A DNA stretch of 64,000 bases, from contig JBHJHJ010000084.1 in the NCBI GenBank assembly GCA_050330955.1, positions 5,781 through 69,780 of the forward strand, given 5' to 3'. This stretch comes from JBCCAG01 sp050330955. Lineage in GTDB: Bacteria; Cyanobacteriota; Cyanobacteriia; CAKZMO01. The notes beneath the pieces are model-generated. The model was not told where the DNA came from and searched no databases. It saw nothing but the letters and a program-made list of their open reading frames with translations. This document shows, in pieces, positions 59,404-64,000 of this stretch (the first letter of the stretch is position 1; each line of letters starts with the position of its first letter). Both the position numbers and the translations under genes were made by a program.

Positions 59404-61977
59404 TTAACCAAAGGCAGCCGTCAGCAGCGACCCGAAGATCGATGTCGTCAGCACGTCCTCAGTGCCTTCCGTCTCCGGTTCGTCAAGCGCAGGCGCCTCG
59501 TCAGGAGTCTCCATGACGGGGTCTTCAGCCCCTAAATCTGGATCCTCCGGATCCTCGGCCTCTGAGTCCTCGGTGGCGGGCTCGTCAATGTCTGCTAGGC
59601 CCAGCATATCCAAGAACAGCGCCGCCTCAGCGACATCCTCAGCCAGCGCGATCAGGTCAAATTCTCCCGTCAGGTCGATCGCGTCGGGGTCAACGAGGAG
59701 GTCTTCTGTCACAGGTTCTCCGGTGACCGGGTCCAAAACGGGCACCCCCGTTACCGGGTCGACTACGACAGGAGGCTCGATTACCACAGTGCTGACCACA
59801 GTGCCCCCGCCAAAGGTGAGGGTCCCGGTGAGGCTAGCTAGAAAGTTGGAAACATCGGTAAGAAGCTGGTTGAAGTCAATGAAAACCGACACATCCCCTT
59901 CCGCCACCGGCAGCGTGGGGTCAATTGGGCCCACTGGCGCTCCGTCCTCAGCCAGTAGACCAATGTCAAGCCCACCGGCAAGAACGCCCTCACTCAAGAT
60001 GAACGCCCCATTTGTCCCTGTGAGGATGGGAGTGACTAGACTAGTCAAAATTCCATCTAAATCAATGGGCTCTATGGGGAGGCCTGCGATCGCTCCCGTT
60101 ACGATGCTGTCCTCCACCGTAAAGGTGATAGGAATATCAGCAAAGCTAAGCTCAGTCGGACTCTCGCTGTCGGCATTCAGCGTCACCGTACTCTCGAACA
60201 GGTTGACCACCGCCGAAGATTCGCCCGCCAGAATGGTGAATTCAGCCGCGTCATCGAAAGCCAGCGTGGACTCAAACTCAAACAGCGGCGTCTCAAGCTC
60301 AACCACTAATTCACCATCTACAAAGCTCAGCTCGGCTTCAAATTCCCCAACAGGGGTGTCAAGCTCAGTCTCAATCATGCCGTTTTCAATTACGACGGTG
60401 CCCTCGGCATCGCTGAGGAAGCTAAGCACCACACTGTTGAGGTCTACCCCACCGCTCAAGACATCGCCGTCGCCAGTTACGCCATCGAGGGTGGCCACCC
60501 CGGCCTCTACCCCAATGGATGCCGTAATCCCGGTGATCTCTTCAATGAATCTGCCCAGCTCGGCCACCACGTCGGTTTCTTCAGCGAGCACGCCTTCCCC
60601 GGTGGTGAGGTCGGTGACGATAACCCCATCGGCAAAGGTGATTGTCCCGGCAACGCTGTCTGCAAATTGAGTTAGGTCAGCCTCGGTGAAGGTTTCAGGG
60701 AGGAAAGTGCCGAGAGTGTTGAAGGCCGCGATTTCAGTGCTCAGCGCTTCAAGACCAGTATCACCAGCGGCTGCTTCAGCTTCTTCTTCAACCAGGCCTA
60801 AAAAGTCGGCCACAGCTGTAACGTCCTCGGCCAGTTGGAGCAAGTCGAAATCTCCCGTCAGGTCCACGGCTTCGCTAGTGACATCGCTCATCACCACGCC
60901 GCCGTCAAAGGTCAGCGTTCCGTTGAGGCCAGCAGTAAAGGCTGAAGCCTCGCTGAGCAGCTGCGTGAAGTCCACCACGAAGGAGACGTCTGCATCTTCA
61001 TCCAGGGCTGGCTCCTCTGGCGTTTCGGGTAGGGCAGGGTCAACGGGCAGTGTCGGATCTATGGGCGCTTCGGGCACCTCAGGGGCTTCAGAAACCTCGC
61101 CGAGCTCAAAATCTAGGAAGCCTTCCAGTACGCCCTCGCTGAGGATAAATGCGCCATCAGTACCAGCGACGAGAGGTGTAATCAGACTGCTGAGGACTTC
61201 AGTGAAGTCGAAGGGGTCACCAATGGAGAAGCCACCAATCTCGATGGCAGCTAGGCCCTCGTCCAGCGTGATGCCAATGGGGAAATCAGCGATAGTCAAC
61301 ACGGTAGGGGCAGCGGTGTCGGGATTATCAATTGTTGCCGTCCCCTCAAATAGGTCAAAGGTGACGACTGATTCTCCAAAGGGAACCGCAAACGTAGCCT
61401 CTTCATCAAAAGCAAAGCTATCTTCGAGGTCGCCGAAGGGCGTTGTCAGGTCGGCACTTAGAGCTCCGTCAAGCAGACTCAGCGTGCCGGTGAAGTCACC
61501 AATTCCAGTTTCAACATCAACATCGATTATGCCTTGGTTGATGGCGAAGGAGCCCTCAATCTCATTGAAGAGGGGAAGCAGTGCCGCCTCGGTGAGCTGG
61601 TTAAGATCCAGTATTTCCATCAGCGGCTCGCCTGATTCCAATGTCAAATCCGTGGTCACAAAGCCGTCTTCAATTCCAACGGAAGCTGTAATCCCGGTCA
61701 GATCATCGATAAGGCTGTCGATTTCGGCGACAAGGTCGATTTCCGCTGCAAAGGAGCCCCCAATGCTGGTGAGGTCGGTGGTGATGACGCCGTCGGCAAA
61801 GGTCACCGCTCCAGTAAGACTATCCGCAAACTGCGTTAAATCAGACTCAGAAAAAGTTTCTGGCAAGAATTCCGCTAGGCCGCTGATTACGGATTCAGCG
61901 GACAGAAGAGTGACAGCAGGGGGGATTAAGCCTGCGTCAGTTGTAATCGCCGATGGATCTACCGTGGTTTCAATCAT
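59404..61977 (-). CDS. Acidic repeat protein nearly devoid of basic residues
   Basis: 857 residues with GGAG 8 nt before the ATG. By direct reading it has no Lys, His, Cys, Trp or Tyr and a single Arg (in ELGRF). It consists of two diverged copies of a roughly 430-residue unit: LPETFSESDLTQFADS recurs as LPETFTEADLTQFADS, and GTDGAFILSEGVLEG as GTNGAFILSEGVLAG. Strand-like Val/Ile/Phe/Asp/Thr/Gly patterns alternate, with Pro/Glu-rich linkers. There is no signal peptide. The function is unknown; a secreted, cation-binding or extracellular matrix protein is possible. Confidence 0.75.
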   Translation of the reverse strand: MIETTVDPSAITTDAGLIPPAVTLLSAESVISGLAEFLPETFSESDLTQFADSLTGAVTFADGVITTDLTSIGGSFAAEIDLVAEIDSLIDDLTGITASVGIEDGFVTTDLTLESGEPLMEILDLNQLTEAALLPLFNEIEGSFAINQGIIDVDVETGIGDFTGTLSLLDGALSADLTTPFGDLEDSFAFDEEATFAVPFGESVVTFDLFEGTATIDNPDTAAPTVLTIADFPIGITLDEGLAAIEIGGFSIGDPFDFTEVLSSLITPLVAGTDGAFILSEGVLEGFLDFELGEVSEAPEVPEAPIDPTLPVDPALPETPEEPALDEDADVSFVVDFTQLLSEASAFTAGLNGTLTFDGGVVMSDVTSEAVDLTGDFDLLQLAEDVTAVADFLGLVEEEAEAAAGDTGLEALSTEIAAFNTLGTFLPETFTEADLTQFADSVAGTITFADGVIVTDLTTGEGVLAEETDVVAELGRFIEEITGITASIGVEAGVATLDGVTGDGDVLSGGVDLNSVVLSFLSDAEGTVVIENGMIETELDTPVGEFEAELSFVDGELVVELETPLFEFESTLAFDDAAEFTILAGESSAVVNLFESTVTLNADSESPTELSFADIPITFTVEDSIVTGAIAGLPIEPIDLDGILTSLVTPILTGTNGAFILSEGVLAGGLDIGLLAEDGAPVGPIDPTLPVAEGDVSVFIDFNQLLTDVSNFLASLTGTLTFGGGTVVSTVVIEPPVVVDPVTGVPVLDPVTGEPVTEDLLVDPDAIDLTGEFDLIALAEDVAEAALFLDMLGLADIDEPATEDSEAEDPEDPDLGAEDPVMETPDEAPALDEPETEGTEDVLTTSIFGSLLTAAFG

Positions 61978-62247
61978 GTAGTGACTCCTGATTCAGAGAT
62001 ATTGGTTTGGTGATGCATGACCTTACTGAGGCCACAGACAGACATTCGAAGGCGCTTGGTATATGACACAACGGTTCCATAGTCGTTTGACGACAGAAAC
62101 CTGCAATTGTGCCGTTAAATTTTGATAAATTTTACACGACCAATTTAGCTCAGGTGAGACCGATTCATCTGGGCGATCGCCGCTCAGAGGTGATAACTTA
62201 TATTGGCTATGCTGAAAATACGGGCTACGCTAAGGCGCTGAACACGG

Positions 62248-63072
62248 ATGAACTTCTTAACCAATTTGCTGCCCACCCCGTTTAGCCTGCCCCGAATGCA
62301 GCGGGTTAAACGCGGGCTGACGAAATCAGACGCAGAGATTGCCACCATGCGCCAAGCGGCCCGCATTGTCGCCACTGTTCTTAAAGAAATCTCCCAGCGC
62401 GTCAGGCCCGGCATGACTACCGCAGACTTGGATGCGTACGCCGAGCAGCGGATTCGGGAAATGGGGGCGACTCCAAGCTTCAAGGGATATTACGGCTTTC
62501 CGGGCTCTATCTGTGCCTGCATCAACGATGAAGTCGTACACGGCATCCCCAGCCCTAAAAAAGTTATTCATGCTGGTGACGTACTTAAGGTTGATACCGG
62601 AGCTTACTTCGACGGCTTTCATGGGGATTCCTGCATCACCATTGGCGTAGGCAAGATAGCGCCGGAGGCGGCCAAGCTCATTCGGGTGGCAGAGGAAACG
62701 CTCTACCAGGGGATTAGGCAGGTAAAAGCCGGGGGGCACCTATTGGATATTGCCGAAGCCGTTCAGGACTATGCCCAAAGCCGGGGGTTCAGCATTGTGG
62801 AAGAGTTTACCGGGCATGGCGTGGGCCGAAATCTGCATGAGGAGCCTTCTGTATTCAACGTGCGCACGCACCAGTTGCCCAACGTCAAGCTGCAGGCGGG
62901 CATGACCCTGGCCATTGAGCCCATCTTGAACGCAGGGTCGCGCCACACCCGCACCCTGCCCGATCGCTGGACGGTGCTGACCGTCGATCGTGCTCTATCG
63001 GCCCAGTTTGAGCACACGGTTTTGGTGACTGAGTCTGGATACGAGATTTTGACTGACCGGACCAAAGTTTAG
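62248..63072 (+). CDS. map: Methionine aminopeptidase type I
   Basis: 274 residues. Metal ligands of the pita-bread fold are visible: Asp in KVDTGAYFDGFHGD (two), His in TGHGVGRNLHEEPS, Glu in LAIEPILNAGS, Glu in QFEHTVLVTE. It removes the N-terminal Met from new proteins. The first 25 residues before the domain (MNFLTNLLPTPFSLP) are an extra segment, perhaps for ribosome or membrane contact. Convergent with purN, 50 bp apart. Confidence 0.96.
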   Translation: MNFLTNLLPTPFSLPRMQRVKRGLTKSDAEIATMRQAARIVATVLKEISQRVRPGMTTADLDAYAEQRIREMGATPSFKGYYGFPGSICACINDEVVHGIPSPKKVIHAGDVLKVDTGAYFDGFHGDSCITIGVGKIAPEAAKLIRVAEETLYQGIRQVKAGGHLLDIAEAVQDYAQSRGFSIVEEFTGHGVGRNLHEEPSVFNVRTHQLPNVKLQAGMTLAIEPILNAGSRHTRTLPDRWTVLTVDRALSAQFEHTVLVTESGYEILTDRTKV

Positions 63073-63122
63073 GAAAACGCCGCTGAGAAAGTGGTTTTTG
63101 GGAGCGGCATTTGGGAAATCGG

Positions 63123-63782
63123 CTACAGGCTGCTGGCGGCGATCGCGATCGCCCGGGGATAGATGAGGTGCTCCTGCTGATGAATGCGCTGGTGCAAGGT
63201 CTCTGCCGTATCTCCAGGGAGCACCGGCACTGCGGCTTGGGCCACAATGGGACCGCTGTCCACCGCTAGCACCACGTGGTGAACGCTGCAGCCCGTGATT
63301 TTAACCCCCGCTTCTAGGGCCTGCTCCACCGCCTTGAGGCCTGGAAAGCTGGGGAGCAGGCTGGGGTGAATATTGAGAATGCGGTTGGGAAAGGCTTGAA
63401 TTAGTTCGTTGGTGACGCAGCGCATCCATCCCGCCATGATTACCCAGGTAACCTGGTGTTGACGCAGCACCGCAATAATTTCGCGGTCAAGCGCTTCCCT
63501 AGTTCTACGGCGATGACTGAGCAGCACTGCGGGGATTTGACGCTGCGCCGCTCTGGCGGCTACTCCGGCGTCGGGGTTGTTGTAGATCACCAAGGCAATC
63601 TGAGCGTTGATCTGCTTGCGGTCAATGGCTTGGGCGATCGCTTCGAAGTTACTGCCGCCACCAGAGGCCATGACCCCAAGCCGAAGCGGGGCTTGCTTGA
63701 AGTGGTGCTCTAGCGCTTTAGGTTCATTGGGGGGAGAATGCAGCGCCTCGCTGGCACTTGCAGAGGTTAGTGGAGTGGACAT
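63123..63782 (-). CDS. purN: Phosphoribosylglycinamide formyltransferase
   Basis: 219 residues. Phosphoribosyl substrate loop LGVMASGGGSNFEAI, and the catalytic NIHPSLLPSFPG segment (Asn-His) with Asp in LAVDSGPIV. It uses 10-formyl-THF for the third step of purine synthesis. The N-terminal 30 residues are an extension compared with E. coli PurN. Confidence 0.94.
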   Translation of the reverse strand: MSTPLTSASASEALHSPPNEPKALEHHFKQAPLRLGVMASGGGSNFEAIAQAIDRKQINAQIALVIYNNPDAGVAARAAQRQIPAVLLSHRRRTREALDREIIAVLRQHQVTWVIMAGWMRCVTNELIQAFPNRILNIHPSLLPSFPGLKAVEQALEAGVKITGCSVHHVVLAVDSGPIVAQAAVPVLPGDTAETLHQRIHQQEHLIYPRAIAIAASSL

Positions 63783-63842
63783 CCTGACCGATGTAGCGTG
63801 TCGTTAGCCATGATGCCATGATAATGTACTGGCCTCAGCCTA

Positions 63843-64000
63843 CTAGACAGGGCAGGTCTGATTCATTGTAGGAGCTTGGAAAATCTGCTCAATTTGGTTG
63901 GCAAGTTGTCGCAGAGCGGAGGTGATGGACTCAACCCCCCGTAGACGCAGCAAGTTGATAGTAATCGAACGAAATACCGAGGCAATCAGCAGAGCGTTCG
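63843..64000 (-). CDS. C-terminal end of a probable IS transposase, cut by window edge
   Basis: The minus-strand frame is open from the window edge to TAG at 63843-63845. The last residues read ASVFRSITINLLRLRGVES and IEQIFQAPTMNQTCP. The segment matches the tail style of ISAs1/IS4-group transposases (xxxxINLLR.xG). Only 52 residues are visible, so the family is a guess. The insertion ends close to purN. Confidence 0.6.
   Translation of the reverse strand, partial: NALLIASVFRSITINLLRLRGVESITSALRQLANQIEQIFQAPTMNQTCPV

Noticed and set aside
59462..61981. Two long plus-strand frames (402 and 431 codons) opposite the acidic repeat gene
   Set aside because: Their products are Ser/Pro/Val-only low complexity and follow from the skewed composition of the minus-strand gene, which has a ribosome site, a single intact frame and a protein-level internal duplication.

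Overview
The window looks like the chromosome of a cyanobacterium, probably a moderately high-GC Leptolyngbya/Nodosilinea-like lineage; the genus is a guess. The octamer GCGATCGC (HIP1) recurs throughout on both strands. Several gene families are cyanobacterial hallmarks: the photosystem II repair protein Psb32, DUF3611, DUF928, CHASE2 and CHAT proteins, and a zinc-ribbon Ser/Thr kinase with WD40 repeats. About 50 genes are densely packed on both strands, with one tRNA-Leu(UAG). No rRNA, prophage or CRISPR array is visible. The left edge cuts a lysine 2,3-aminomutase gene and the right edge cuts what looks like a transposase gene.

Layout. 1-9 kb: kamA (partial), a dCache histidine kinase, surE, a kinase-WD40 protein, a His-rich CobW GTPase and two small proteins. 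9.1-16 kb: a signalling or defence-like cluster of a triple-TIR/CHASE2 membrane protein, an exported TPR-CHAT protease and a convergent DUF928 protein. 16-24 kb: psb32, an M28 peptidase, a 2TM protein, an HTH protein, ppa, an MBL hydrolase and small membrane proteins. 24.3-30.3 kb: a coiled-coil protein whose reading frame ends on an A10 run and continues, by a -1 shift, into an Hsp70/actin-like ATPase that has no start codon of its own; then a PAS histidine kinase overlapping it tail to tail. 30.4-36.7 kb: low-complexity and repeat-rich DNA, with two different 21-nt tandem arrays flanking an exported WD40 protein, then a large HTH protein.

36.8-41.5 kb: a sugar-nucleotide operon on the minus strand (rfbC-rfbD-rfbA-rfbB for dTDP-L-rhamnose, plus a nucleotide-sugar epimerase). 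43.1-54.2 kb: a cellulose synthase operon on the plus strand (outer-membrane barrel, TPR scaffold, GH8 cellulase lipoprotein, BcsB, BcsA with a PilZ domain). The TPR scaffold and the barrel, which form one protein (BcsC) in proteobacteria, are separate genes here. Together these two blocks form a cell-surface polysaccharide region. 54.2-64 kb: ispD, a GT9 glycosyltransferase, a zinc metallopeptidase, DUF3611, a CPBP protease, tRNA-Leu, a MITE-like element, an 857-residue acidic repeat protein with a single basic residue, map, purN and the IS fragment.

The strongest candidates for something undescribed are the TIR3-CHASE2/CHAT/DUF928 cluster, the A10 frameshift fusion, the basic-residue-free acidic protein and the paired 21-nt arrays.
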